The notes: generated from the sequence alone by a model not told the origin. Positions 8,254-15,757 are shown, counted from the first letter of the stretch. The stretch: DNA of 64,000 nucleotides from JAIBJN01 sp035762005 (GCA_035762005.1 DASTQA010000023.1:1-64000); one strand, 5' to 3'. A program made the numbers and translations.

Positions 8254-8493
8254 CTACGCGAGCGGCGTCCGGAGCGAGGCGAGGCGCGCTTTCAGCTCCG
8301 GCGACATCTGCTCCGCGCAGGCGCCGCGGACGACGCGCCGCAGGCTCTCCTCGAAGCGGTAGCGCTTGTTGCAGTAGTGGCAGCCCTCGAGGTGCGCCTC
8401 GGCCTCCCGCCGCTCCGTCTCGTCGAGCTCCCGGTCGAGGTAGGGCTGGAGGAGCTCCTCGCACTTCTCGCAGATCTGCTCGAACTCGGTCAC
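8254..8493 (-). CDS. rsrA: RsrA-like zinc-binding redox anti-sigma factor
   Basis: A 79-residue anti-sigma factor of the ZAS family. The signature HLEGCHYC gives H34, C38 and C41 (HxxxCxxC), and C8 lies 26 residues before H34, the same spacing as between Cys11 and His37 of RsrA. A second cysteine at 11 replaces the earlier Cys3 of RsrA; C59 is extra. By family knowledge, disulfide stress oxidises these cysteines, releases zinc and frees the sigma factor. ATG 8493 overlaps the sigma stop by 4 nt, which would keep the pair in stoichiometric balance. Confidence 0.88.
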   Translation of the reverse strand: MTEFEQICEKCEELLQPYLDRELDETERREAEAHLEGCHYCNKRYRFEESLRRVVRGACAEQMSPELKARLASLRTPLA

Positions 8494-9074
8494 GACGATT
8501 CCTCCACGACCGCAACCTCCGCCAGCTCTCTCTTGAGAATCCTACGTCCTCGATGCAACCGTGACATGACGGTCCCGATCGGGATGTCGAGGATCTGCGC
8601 CGCGTCCTGGTACGTGAAGTCGCCGATGTCGACGAGGACGATGACGTCGCGGAAGTCGTGGGGGACGTTCGAGAGCGCGCTCACGATCGAGTCCTGGGAG
8701 AGGCGCTCGACGACGCGCGCCTCGTCCTCGACGCCCGTCGCCTCCTCGAGCCGGTTGTAGAGGAAGTAGTCGCCCTCCTCCAGCGGCCGCGAGTCCGGCG
8801 TGCGCTGCTCCCGCCGCCCCCGGTCGATGTTGAGGTTCGTCAGGATGCGCATGAGCCAGGCGCGGAGGTTCGTCCCCGGCGTGTAGGAGCGCCAGCTCCT
8901 GAACGCACGGGCGTAGGTCTCCTGGACGAGGTCCTCGGCCTCCTCGCGGGTGGGCACGAGCCGGCGCGCGACGCGGTAGACCTGGTCGGCGAGCCCCAGG
9001 ACCTCCTCCTCGAAGCGGACGCGGTCGCGCGCGTCCCCCGCCAAACGGCGGGCGTCGGTCTCGGGCTCTGCCAT
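8490..9074 (-). CDS. sigR: SigR/SigH-type ECF RNA polymerase sigma factor
   Basis: A 194-residue group IV sigma factor. Region 2 shows EEAEDLVQETYARAFRSW and TNLRAWLMRILTNLNIDR, the signature of the SigR/SigH thiol-stress subgroup. Region 4 has DFTYQDAAQILDIPIGTVMS followed by RLHRGRRILK, the -35 binding helix-turn-helix. ATG 9074 is preferred over an upstream in-frame start at 9095, because 9095 lies on the promoter. A promoter matching SigR specificity sits just upstream, so the operon is probably autoregulated, with RsrA closing the loop. Confidence 0.93.
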   Translation of the reverse strand: MAEPETDARRLAGDARDRVRFEEEVLGLADQVYRVARRLVPTREEAEDLVQETYARAFRSWRSYTPGTNLRAWLMRILTNLNIDRGRREQRTPDSRPLEEGDYFLYNRLEEATGVEDEARVVERLSQDSIVSALSNVPHDFRDVIVLVDIGDFTYQDAAQILDIPIGTVMSRLHRGRRILKRELAEVAVVEESS

Positions 9075-9094
9075 GCGCCGGACACTAACAAGCA

Positions 9095-9120
9095 AACGCC
9101 CTGCTCCCTCCGCCTATTCC
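9095..9120 (-). promoter_or_regulatory. SigR-type promoter GGAAT-N18-GTT for sigR-rsrA
   Basis: Read on the minus strand, GGAAT (9120-9116) is followed by exactly 18 bases and GTT (9097-9095). The known SigR consensus is GGGAAT-N18-GTT. The GTT ends 20 nt before ATG 9074. This places sigR under its own control, as in Streptomyces. Confidence 0.8.
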
Positions 9121-9123
9121 GGC

Positions 9124-9354
9124 TCAGACGGCGGCGACGGGCCTGAACCCGGCCCGATCGAGCGCGGCGACGATCTCGGCGCGCTCCAGGCGCTCGTCAT
9201 CCCAGGCGAGCGTCACCTGGCCCAGGAGGTTCGCGGTCGCCGCCTCGATCCCGTCGAGCCCCTCGAGGGCGCCGCCGAGCCGGAGCACGCAGCGCTCGCA
9301 GCGGATGCCGCTCACCTGGATCGTCTCGGACCGGCTGGCCACCTCAGAGGTCAT
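9124..9354 (-). CDS. Heavy-metal-associated (HMA) domain protein, copper-chaperone-like
   Basis: A 76-residue single-domain protein with the ferredoxin-like HMA fold. The metal-binding loop is GIRCERC (CxxC near residues 19-22), followed by LEGLDGIEAATANLLGQVTL and a second helix ending in AGFRPVAAV. Such proteins bind Cu(I) or Zn(II) as chaperones. The usual Met before the loop (MxCxxC) is Ile here. The start at 9354 overlaps the 3' end of the YbdK-like gene by 11 nt, so the two are co-transcribed. Confidence 0.85.
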   Translation of the reverse strand: MTSEVASRSETIQVSGIRCERCVLRLGGALEGLDGIEAATANLLGQVTLAWDDERLERAEIVAALDRAGFRPVAAV

Positions 9355-10414
9355 CGTACGTGAGCTCGACGAGGCGACCGCCCAGCGTCCGGAGGCCCTC
9401 CGCCCGCCCGAGGGCGAGCTGGTCGCCCGCCTGGTCGAGACCCGCGAGCGCCCCCAGGAACGGGGCCCCCCCGAGCCGCTCGGCGACCGGTTCCACGAGC
9501 TCCAGGAGCTCGGCCAGGAGCTCTTCGGGCCCGACCAGGCGCCCGCCGTCCGGGTGGACGAGGCCGGCTTCCGCGCCGAAGCGGGAGGCCGCCCAGCGGT
9601 TCTGGAGGTAGAGGCCGCGGTCAGCATGGTCGCGCGCGGGCTCGACGGCGGCGACGAGGGCCTGCGCCAGCGCCGCGAGCGCGGCCGTGACAGCGAGGCG
9701 GGTGGGCTGGTCGGGCATGCGCACCTCGAGCGTCCCGAAGCGGGGGTGCGGGCGCACGTCCCACCAGAGCCGCATGAGGTCGTCCGCGAGCCCGAGCGCG
9801 ACGAGCGACTCCGCGAACCGCGCCCACTCCTCGTAGTCGGCGAAGGCGGGCGGGGCCCCGCTTCGCGGGAGCAGGCCGAGGAGCTCCGCCCGCGCCGAGG
9901 CGAGGCCCGTCTCCTCGCCCGCGAGGTAGGGGGAGTTGGCGGAGAGGGCGAGCACGAGGGGCAGCCACGGGAGGACGGCCTCCATGCGCTCCATGCACTC
10001 CTCCGGGCTGCCGAGGCCGACGTGGACGTGGAGCCCCGAGCAGTGCTGACGCCTCGCCGTGGCGCCGGCGTACTCGACGAACCGCTTGAGCGGCCCCTTG
10101 GCCGTCACCGGCTGCTCCTCCGGGACGGCGCTCGGCCACGTGGCCACCGCCGCGAGCTCGAGCCCGTGGGGCCGCAGCCGCCGGCGAGCCTCGCGGCGGA
10201 GCTCGCGCAGCTCGGCCACCGCCTCGGGGACGCCGGGCGCGGGGCCGGTGTTGAGCTCGACGACCGTCCGGAAGAGCTCCGCCTTGAGGCGCTTGCCGTC
10301 GAGCACGCCCGCCGGCACCGGGACGACCTCGAGCGTCCGCGGATCGACGACGAAGAGCTCCTCCTCGAGCCCGACCGAGAACGCGGGCGAGCGGCCGAAG
10401 CGGTGGGGCACCAC
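9344..10414 (-). CDS. GCS2-family carboxylate-amine ligase (YbdK-like gamma-glutamyl ligase)
   Basis: A 356-residue ATP-dependent ligase of the GCS2 family. SVGLEEELFVVD (acidic metal and Glu-binding residues) opens the domain. ELNTGP, HCSGLHVHVG and TLEVRMPDQPT follow in the family order. GCS2 members form gamma-glutamyl amide bonds; YbdK makes gamma-glutamylcysteine in vitro, and related enzymes act on other amines. The HMA protein downstream and sigR beyond it suggest a role in thiol or metal stress, but the promoter here looks like a housekeeping -10 (TAGACT) and not a SigR site. Confidence 0.86.
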   Translation of the reverse strand: MVPHRFGRSPAFSVGLEEELFVVDPRTLEVVPVPAGVLDGKRLKAELFRTVVELNTGPAPGVPEAVAELRELRREARRRLRPHGLELAAVATWPSAVPEEQPVTAKGPLKRFVEYAGATARRQHCSGLHVHVGLGSPEECMERMEAVLPWLPLVLALSANSPYLAGEETGLASARAELLGLLPRSGAPPAFADYEEWARFAESLVALGLADDLMRLWWDVRPHPRFGTLEVRMPDQPTRLAVTAALAALAQALVAAVEPARDHADRGLYLQNRWAASRFGAEAGLVHPDGGRLVGPEELLAELLELVEPVAERLGGAPFLGALAGLDQAGDQLALGRAEGLRTLGGRLVELTYDDL

Positions 10415-10423
10415 GGGCCGCGG

Positions 10424-10429
10424 AGTCTA
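10424..10429 (-). promoter_or_regulatory. -10 hexamer TAGACT, 9 nt before GTG 10414
   Basis: On the minus strand TAGACT is followed by nine bases and the GTG of the YbdK-like gene, without a ribosome binding site. A leaderless transcript is likely. Confidence 0.45.
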
Positions 10430-10445
10430 CGGGGGAGGAGAGAGT

Positions 10446-10482
10446 GGTCGGAGGCCCGGGCAGGCAGGACGGGCCTCCGACC
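10446..10482 (-). terminator. Hairpin with perfect 13-bp stem after htrA
   Basis: GGTCGGAGGCCCG (10446-10458) and CGGGCCTCCGACC (10470-10482) are exact reverse complements around an 11-nt loop. It lies 34 nt beyond the htrA stop and upstream of the next gene's promoter, as expected for an intrinsic-type terminator. No T-run follows, which is common in high-GC genomes. Confidence 0.7.
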
Positions 10483-10515
10483 GGTCAGCCCCTGGGGGGA
10501 GGGGCCGCGGGCGCG

Positions 10516-11688
10516 CTAGCCGCCTGGCTGGGCCGGCTGGCGCCCGAGCGTGATGTCCACAGTTCGCTGCGAGTCGCCCCGGTGGATTTCGAGCGTCATC
10601 GAGTCACCGGGGTCCTTTTCCATGATCAGCCTACGCAAATCGTCGGGGGAAGCGACGTCCTGGCCGTCGGCCGACGTGATGATGTCGCCGCCGAGCGCGT
10701 AGCTCGTGCCGCTGACGATCACCTCCTGGTCGCCGCCCTCGAGCCCGGCCTCCTCGGCGGGGCTGCCCGGAACGACCTCGACGACGAGCACGCCGGTGTC
10801 GACCGGGAGGCGGAAGAGCTGAGAGAGGTCCTCGTCGATCGCCTGCATGCGCACGCCGAGGTACGCGTGCTCGACCCTGCCGCTCTCGAGGATCTGGGAG
10901 ACGACCTCCTTGACCGTGTTGATCGGGACGGCGAAGCCGATGCCGACGTTCCCCCGCGTCCCGCTCGCGCCCTCGATCTGGGAGTTCACGCCGATCACCT
11001 GGCCGTCCGCGTTCAGGAGCGGGCCGCCCGAGTTCCCCGGGTTGATGGGGGCGTCCGTCTGGATGACCTTGTCGATCGTGTACCCGTTGGGCGCGGTGAT
11101 CTCGCGCTGGAGCGCGCTGACGATGCCCGCCGTGACCGTCCGCTCAAGGCCGAACGGGTTCCCGATGGCGACGACCGCGTCCCCGACGCGCACGGCGTCC
11201 GAGCTCCCGAGGGGGAGGGGAGTCAGGGCTCGAGACTGCGCGTCGATCTTGAGGACGGCGAGGTCGGTGGAAGGATCGCTCCCGACGACCCGCGCCGGGA
11301 CGCGGTCGTCGCCCGAGAAGTTGACCTCGACCTCCCGCGCGCCCTCGATCACGTGGTAGTTCGTGACGATGTGGCCGGACTTGTCGATGACGAAGCCCGA
11401 GCCCTGCGAGGTCGCGCCCTGGGGGCCGAAGAAGGGGTCGTTCGAGACGACGGACGTCGAGAGCACCTGCACGACGCCCGGACCGGCCTGCTCGTAGATC
11501 TCCTGGATCGTCCGCCCGGTCGCGTCCTCGGAGGCGAAGCTCCGCGCCTCGCTCGCCTGCGTCGCGGCGACGACGGTCGTCGTCCCGCCGTCCGAGTCGA
11601 CCGCGGCGCCGATCGCGACGGCGGCGCCCCCGCCGAGGAGGGCTGCGACGAGGAGCGCCGCGCCGCCGGTCAACGACCTGAAGACCAC
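10516..11688 (-). CDS. HtrA/DegP-like membrane-anchored serine protease with PDZ domain
   Basis: A 390-residue S1C protease for envelope quality control. One N-terminal hydrophobic segment (about 9-30) anchors it outside the cytoplasm. The trypsin fold carries the catalytic triad H112 (TNYHVIEG), D142 (STDLAVLK) and S220 (INPGNSGGPL). A single PDZ domain (about 285-385) includes YLGVRMQAI and VVEVVPGSPAEEAGL. Single-PDZ length and layout match actinobacterial HtrA/PepD. The start GTG 11688 sits 6 nt behind a TATAAG box, and four phased repeats lie just upstream, so regulation by a response regulator is likely. Confidence 0.93.
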   Translation of the reverse strand: MVFRSLTGGAALLVAALLGGGAAVAIGAAVDSDGGTTTVVAATQASEARSFASEDATGRTIQEIYEQAGPGVVQVLSTSVVSNDPFFGPQGATSQGSGFVIDKSGHIVTNYHVIEGAREVEVNFSGDDRVPARVVGSDPSTDLAVLKIDAQSRALTPLPLGSSDAVRVGDAVVAIGNPFGLERTVTAGIVSALQREITAPNGYTIDKVIQTDAPINPGNSGGPLLNADGQVIGVNSQIEGASGTRGNVGIGFAVPINTVKEVVSQILESGRVEHAYLGVRMQAIDEDLSQLFRLPVDTGVLVVEVVPGSPAEEAGLEGGDQEVIVSGTSYALGGDIITSADGQDVASPDDLRRLIMEKDPGDSMTLEIHRGDSQRTVDITLGRQPAQPGG

Positions 11689-11694
11689 GAACGT

Positions 11695-11700
11695 CTTATA
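11695..11700 (-). promoter_or_regulatory. -10 hexamer TATAAG, 6 nt before htrA GTG 11688
   Basis: On the minus strand TATAAG is followed by six bases and the htrA start codon, so the mRNA is probably leaderless. No good -35 is seen; activator sites lie in its place. Confidence 0.55.
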
Positions 11701-11711
11701 GCCCGGCGACC

Positions 11712-11749
11712 GTGAAGTCCCTGTTGAGCCCGGTTAAGGAGACGTTAAG
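11712..11749 (-). promoter_or_regulatory. Four helically phased CTTAAC-like repeats upstream of htrA
   Basis: On the plus strand the repeats are GTGAAG (11712), GTTGAG (11723), GTTAAG (11733) and GTTAAG (11744), spaced 11, 10 and 11 bp. On the minus (coding) strand they read CTTAAC, CTTAAC, CTCAAC and CTTCAC. Tandem sites about 11 bp apart are the usual binding pattern of OmpR/PhoB-family response regulators. The proximal repeat lies 12 bp from the -10 box, in the position of a -35 element, as in class II activation. Confidence 0.55.
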
Positions 11750-11816
11750 CGGCGGCGCGGCGCCGCTCCCGGCCCTACTCACGCTTCTGGAGCGGTCCGG
11801 CTAGCCCGCTTCCTGG

Positions 11817-12116
11817 GTGCGCCCGATCAGGTTGCCGTCCGGAACTCTCAAGACGGCAAAGCCGGCCGCCCGGCAGAGCGTTCAGCGCGTCGCCGATTTG
11901 CTCGAGCGCGACGGCCTCGTCGCCTACGAGGCGAATCCGCGCCATCGCCGTGCGAAGCTCGCCCGCCTGACGCCGGCGGGAGGCAAGGTGCTCGGGCGGA
12001 TCCAGCGAGCCCAGCGCGCGTGGGCGGATCGCCACGGCAGCGAGGCCGGGCTCGACGACCTCGAGCGGGCGGCGCAGTTGCTCCGCCGCATCCGCCACAT
12101 CCTCACAGGCGAGTAG
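11817..12116 (+). pseudogene. MarR-family regulator remnant lacking its N-terminal half
   Basis: The 99-codon frame encodes the recognition helix and wing of a MarR repressor (ARQSVQRVADLLERDGLV, then PRHRRAKLARLTPAGG) and a C-terminal dimerisation helix. The first two helices and the start of the wHTH, about 45-60 residues, are missing. The upstream 120 nt carry htrA regulatory repeats and no matching frame. A working MarR dimer is unlikely, so I treat it as a decayed gene. A short, functional variant cannot be excluded. Confidence 0.55.
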
Positions 12117-12147
12117 TCGTCCCTCCGCGCCCGGCCCGCGCCCGTCC

Positions 12148-13320
12148 CTACCACTTGGAGCGGCGGCTGCGGCGGCTCGTGTAGACGAGCTTCGCGCGGG
12201 CCGAGGCCATCCCGGCCTGCTCGAACTGCTCCCGGTGGCCCAGGCGGCCGGCGACGCGGCTCGCGTCGGCCTGCTGCTCGGGCAGCACGAAGGTGATCGC
12301 GATCCCGCTCTTGCCCGCGCGGCCGGTGCGGCCCGTGCGGTGGAGGTAGCCCTTGTCCTCCTCGGGCGGGTCGTAGTTGATCACGTGCTCGACGTCGTCG
12401 ATGTCGAGGCCGCGGGCGGCGACGTCCGTCGCGACGAGCACGGGCACCTTGCCGCCCTCGAAGCGGTCGAGCGCACGCCGGCGGGCCGACTGCGTCATGT
12501 CGCCGTGCATCGCCTCCGCCCTCACCCCCTGTGAGGCGAGCTTGCGCCGGAGGCGGTCGGCGCCGCGCTTCGTCCGGACGAAGACGAGCGAGAGGCCCTC
12601 GTTCGCGCGCAGGTGGTCGACGAGCGTCTCCACCTTGTTGTCCGGCCGAACGGCGACGAAGCGGTGCTCGATCTCGCCGCCGGAGCGGTCGGCGGGCAGC
12701 TGCGCCTCGAAGCGCGAGGGGCTCGACGTGTAGGCGCTCGCCAGCCGGCCGACCTCGCCGTCGAGCGTCGCCGAGAAGAACATCGTCTGCCGGTTGCCCG
12801 GCAGGCGGCGCACGATGCGGTCGACCTGGGGCTTGAAGCCCATGTCGAGCATCCGGTCCGCCTCGTCGAGGACGAGGATCCGGATGCGGGAGAGGTCGAC
12901 GAGCTTGCGCTGGGCCAGGTCCTCGAGGCGTCCCGGGGTCGCGACGACGACGTGGGCCTTGCGCGCCTCCTCCGCCTGCGAGCGCAGGGGCATGCCGCCG
13001 TAGACCGCCGCCGTCCTCACGCCGAGCGGCGCCCCGAGGGAGCGCAGCTCCTCGGTGACCTGCCCGGCGAGCTCACGCGTCGGCACGAGCACGAGAGCGC
13101 TCGGCCGCGCGTCGTCTGCGTCGGTGCGCTCGACGATCGGGATCGCGAAGGCGATCGTCTTGCCCGAGCCCGTCGGGGACTTCGCCAGGACGTCGACGCC
13201 GGCGAGGGCGTCGGGGAGGACGAGCGACTGGATGCTGAACGGCTCGACGATCGAGCGCCTCGCGAGCGCGTCGGCGACCGGCGCGGACGCGCCGAGCGCG
13301 CGGAAAGACTCCTTGGACAT
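12148..13320 (-). CDS. DEAD-box ATP-dependent RNA helicase (RhlE/DeaD type)
   Basis: A 390-residue helicase. The motifs are all present and in order: Q motif (EPFSIQ, Q31), Walker A SPTGSGKT (about 48-55), PTRELAGQ, DEAD (about 153), SAT, then in the second RecA domain ATDVAARGLDIDDV and HRTGRTGRAG. A short basic tail (SRRSRRSKW) probably aids RNA binding. Family members remodel rRNA and mRNA and are often cold-induced. AAGGAG lies 9 nt before ATG 13320, but it is buried in a predicted leader hairpin. The gene is convergent with the MarR remnant. Confidence 0.95.
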   Translation of the reverse strand: MSKESFRALGASAPVADALARRSIVEPFSIQSLVLPDALAGVDVLAKSPTGSGKTIAFAIPIVERTDADDARPSALVLVPTRELAGQVTEELRSLGAPLGVRTAAVYGGMPLRSQAEEARKAHVVVATPGRLEDLAQRKLVDLSRIRILVLDEADRMLDMGFKPQVDRIVRRLPGNRQTMFFSATLDGEVGRLASAYTSSPSRFEAQLPADRSGGEIEHRFVAVRPDNKVETLVDHLRANEGLSLVFVRTKRGADRLRRKLASQGVRAEAMHGDMTQSARRRALDRFEGGKVPVLVATDVAARGLDIDDVEHVINYDPPEEDKGYLHRTGRTGRAGKSGIAITFVLPEQQADASRVAGRLGHREQFEQAGMASARAKLVYTSRRSRRSKW

Positions 13321-13329
13321 GATGCTCTA

Positions 13330-13375
13330 CTCCTTCTTCGGTTCGAGACTTGCCTGGCTCGAACGCCCGAAGGAG
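13330..13375 (-). promoter_or_regulatory. Leader hairpin covering the helicase ribosome binding site
   Basis: In the mRNA, CTCCTTC-gggc-GTTCGAG (13375-13358) can pair with CTCGAAC-cgaa-GAAGGAG (13347-13330). The stem has two perfect 7-bp halves, a 4x4 internal loop and a 10-nt apical loop. The distal strand includes the AAGGAG Shine-Dalgarno sequence of the DEAD-box gene. Translation would need this helix to open, so temperature or helicase activity could set expression. Confidence 0.6.
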
Positions 13376-13441
13376 GAACGAGAAGCTCATCTCACGGCCG
13401 GCCGAATGCCGACCTCGTGGTTCGAAGCGTAGCAGCGCGCG

Positions 13442-13481
13442 CTAGAGTCGCGGCGGGACGCACCGCGACGGAGGAGGGCGC
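13442..13481 (+). promoter_or_regulatory. osmC promoter/leader with hairpin and strong ribosome binding site
   Basis: A TAGAGT -10-like box at 13443-13448 is followed by a GTCGCGG/CCGCGAC hairpin (7-bp perfect stem) and GGAGGAGGG just before ATG 13482. Unlike its neighbours, this gene therefore has a leader and a strong Shine-Dalgarno sequence. Confidence 0.45.
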
Positions 13482-13916
13482 ATGGCCACCGACCGGCACG
13501 CCGAGGTCTCCTGGCAGGGGAGCCTCACGGAAGGAAGCGGGACGATCGAGCGCGTGGGCACGGGCGCCTTCGGGCCGCTCGACGTGAGCTGGCCGGCCCG
13601 CACCGAGGCGCCCGGCGAGCTCACGAGCCCGGAGGAGCTGATCGCCGCCGCCCACGCGGCCTGCTTCTCGATGGCCCTCGCGCACGAGCTCGCGCAGGGA
13701 GGGAACGCGCCGGAGCGGCTCGATACGCGTGCCGACGTCACCTTCCAGCCGGGGCCGGGCATCACGAAGGTCCGCCTCGCCGTCCGCGGACGCGTCCCCG
13801 GCCTCGACGAGGGCGGCTTCCGAGAGGCGGCGGAGGCCGCGAAAGCGGGCTGCCCGGTCTCGCAGGCGCTCGCAGGCGTCCCCGAGATCACGCTCGAGGC
13901 ACGGCTCGAGGGCTGA
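13482..13916 (+). CDS. osmC: OsmC-family peroxiredoxin (organic hydroperoxide reductase)
   Basis: A 144-residue OsmC/Ohr-family protein that reduces organic hydroperoxides with a two-cysteine mechanism. The reactive cysteine lies in HAACFSMAL (about 61) and the resolving cysteine in KAGCPVSQAL (about 126). The family N-terminus (WQGSLTEGSGTIE) and TSPEELIAAAHAAC are clear. Length is standard. Its place next to HtrA, the helicase and the sigR operon makes this a stress-response neighbourhood. Confidence 0.93.
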   Translation: MATDRHAEVSWQGSLTEGSGTIERVGTGAFGPLDVSWPARTEAPGELTSPEELIAAAHAACFSMALAHELAQGGNAPERLDTRADVTFQPGPGITKVRLAVRGRVPGLDEGGFREAAEAAKAGCPVSQALAGVPEITLEARLEG

Positions 13917-13934
13917 CGGCGCGCGCTGGGGCGG

Positions 13935-13940
13935 TACGAT
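13935..13940 (+). promoter_or_regulatory. -10 hexamer TACGAT, 6 nt before GTG 13947
   Basis: TACGAT, six bases, then the GTG of the creatininase-family gene. No Shine-Dalgarno sequence is seen. This would be the promoter of the nine-gene hydrolase/importer operon. Confidence 0.5.
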
Positions 13941-13946
13941 CGGCGG

Positions 13947-14759
13947 GTGTGGGGTAGCCCGCTCCTCTACGAGCGCCTGAGCTGGCCGGAGGTCCGCCGG
14001 GCGGCCGCCGAGGAGCGCGTCTGCCTCGTGCCGGTGGCGACGCTCGAGGACCACGGGCCGCACCTCCCCATCGACACCGACCTCCGCATCACGGCCGAGG
14101 TGTGCCGCCGGGCCGCCGAGGCGGCGCCCGACGAGATCGTCCTCCTGCCGCCCATCCCGCACGGCTACTCGCCCCACCACATGGACTTCCCGGGCCCGAT
14201 CACGATCGGCTGGGACACGTTCACCCGTTACTGCACCGACGTGGGCACGTCGCTCGCCCGGCACGGTTTCCGGCGGCTCCTCTTCCTGAACGGCCACGGC
14301 TCGAACCAGAACTTCGTCGAGGCGGCGGCGCGGCTCGTGAACGTCGAGCACCCGGAGGCGCTCGCGGCGGCGGCGTTCTACCTCTCCGGCGCTCGCTCGC
14401 TCGCCCGCATCGAGGAGCTGCGGGACTCCGGGCGAGGCGGGATGGGGCATGCCTGCGAGCTCGAGACCTCGATCTACCTCGCCGTCGACCCGGCCGCCGT
14501 CGACATGGACAAGGCGGTGGACGAGCGCGGCTTCCCGTCCGGCGAGCACACGTTCATGGACTGGGCGGACGGGCCGCTCAAGGTCATGCCCTGGTGGTCC
14601 TCCTTCTCGGCGACCGGCGTCCAGGGCGATGCGACGAAGGCGACGGCGGAGAAGGGAGAGGCGCTCCTCCGGGCCGCCGTCGAGGAGTGCGTCGAGTTCG
14701 TGCGCGAGCTCCTGGCCATGCCGCTGCCCGCGCGGCGCGAGCCGCGGGAGACGCCGTGA
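13947..14759 (+). CDS. Creatininase-family amidohydrolase
   Basis: A 270-residue creatininase-fold hydrolase. The binuclear metal site is recognisable in ATLEDHGPHLPIDTD (Glu, His and Asp ligands, about 33-45), FLNGHGSNQ (about 111-119) and HACELETS (Glu). Family members include creatinine amidohydrolase, formamide hydrolases of riboflavin/F420 synthesis (ArfB) and MftE, which cleaves a peptide; the substrate here is open. First gene of a long coupled operon: its stop overlaps the next start by 4 nt (GTGA). The operon context suggests it attacks a cyclic amide or small peptide brought in by the importer. Confidence 0.88.
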   Translation: MWGSPLLYERLSWPEVRRAAAEERVCLVPVATLEDHGPHLPIDTDLRITAEVCRRAAEAAPDEIVLLPPIPHGYSPHHMDFPGPITIGWDTFTRYCTDVGTSLARHGFRRLLFLNGHGSNQNFVEAAARLVNVEHPEALAAAAFYLSGARSLARIEELRDSGRGGMGHACELETSIYLAVDPAAVDMDKAVDERGFPSGEHTFMDWADGPLKVMPWWSSFSATGVQGDATKATAEKGEALLRAAVEECVEFVRELLAMPLPARREPRETP

Positions 14760-15757
14760 TCCCGCTCGTCCGCGCGGCCGGGACGCACGCGGAGGTCGGC
14801 GCGCAGGTCGGCGCCGCGACCGCGGAGGGGATCCGCCGCGCGCTCGCCGACGCCGCCTTCGACCCGGAGCTCGTGCGCCGCTACCGGGAGGTCACGGTCG
14901 AGCAGCTCCCCTGGGCCGTGGAGGAGCTCGACGCGGCGGCCGTCGCGGCCGGCGCCGACCCGCTCGCGCTCTTCGCCGCGTCGGTGGAGGAGCTCTCGTC
15001 GGCACCCGCGCCGACGGGCTGCAGCGACATCGCCGTCACGGGTGGGCGGACCGTCGACGGCCACGTGCTCGTCGCCCACACGAACGACCTCTACGCCCGG
15101 GACGAGCAAGACGTCGTCGCGATCGAGTGGCGCGTGCCTGGCGAGCCGGTCGTCTTCACGCTCGGCACGGGGCCGTGGCTGAGCGTCGGCTGGAACTCGG
15201 CCGGGCTCTCCGTGACCGGGAACGAGCTCTCGCCGAACGACGAGCGCGTCGGCATCCCTCGGCTCGTCCAGATGCGCGACGTGGTCACGCGGCGCACGAT
15301 CGCCGACGCGGTCGAGGCGATCCTCCATCCGGCGCGGGCCTCGTCCTACAACTGGGTGCTCGCCCACCCGCGCGACGGGGTCCTGAACGTCGAGGGGTCG
15401 GCGACCACGGCCGGCCTCGACGAGCCCGGGCCGAAGGGGGCGCTCGCCCACACGAACCACTACGCCCACGCCGACATGCTCGCCTTCGAGCGGTCGCCCT
15501 ACCGGGACGGCTCGTGCCGGCGGCTGGAGCGGGCGCGGGAGCTCACCCGAGGCGGCCCCTTCAGCGTCGAGTCGCTCCGCGCCGCGCTCTCCGACCACGA
15601 GAACGCGCCCGACTCGATCTGCCGCCACGTGGACGACGAGGGCGTGAAAACGGTCTTCTGGTGCGTCGCCGACGTCACCGCGGGCGAGATCGCCTACGGC
15701 CGCGGCAATCCCTGCGACGGAGTCGAGGCGCAGGTCTACCGGTTCGCGCGCGAATGA
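14756..15757 (+). CDS. C45-family Ntn peptidase/acyltransferase
   Basis: A 333-residue protein of the acyl-CoA:6-aminopenicillanate acyltransferase (peptidase C45) family. The motif PTGCSDIAV places the predicted nucleophile at Cys89. In this Ntn-hydrolase family the Cys becomes N-terminal by self-cleavage, which would split the chain into about 88 and 245 residues. Conserved LVAHTNDLY, NWVLAHPRDG and AHTNHYAH support the family. Members cleave or transfer N-acyl groups, for example from lipopeptides or beta-lactam-like amides. GTG 14756 overlaps the previous stop. Confidence 0.85.
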   Translation: MIPLVRAAGTHAEVGAQVGAATAEGIRRALADAAFDPELVRRYREVTVEQLPWAVEELDAAAVAAGADPLALFAASVEELSSAPAPTGCSDIAVTGGRTVDGHVLVAHTNDLYARDEQDVVAIEWRVPGEPVVFTLGTGPWLSVGWNSAGLSVTGNELSPNDERVGIPRLVQMRDVVTRRTIADAVEAILHPARASSYNWVLAHPRDGVLNVEGSATTAGLDEPGPKGALAHTNHYAHADMLAFERSPYRDGSCRRLERARELTRGGPFSVESLRAALSDHENAPDSICRHVDDEGVKTVFWCVADVTAGEIAYGRGNPCDGVEAQVYRFARE

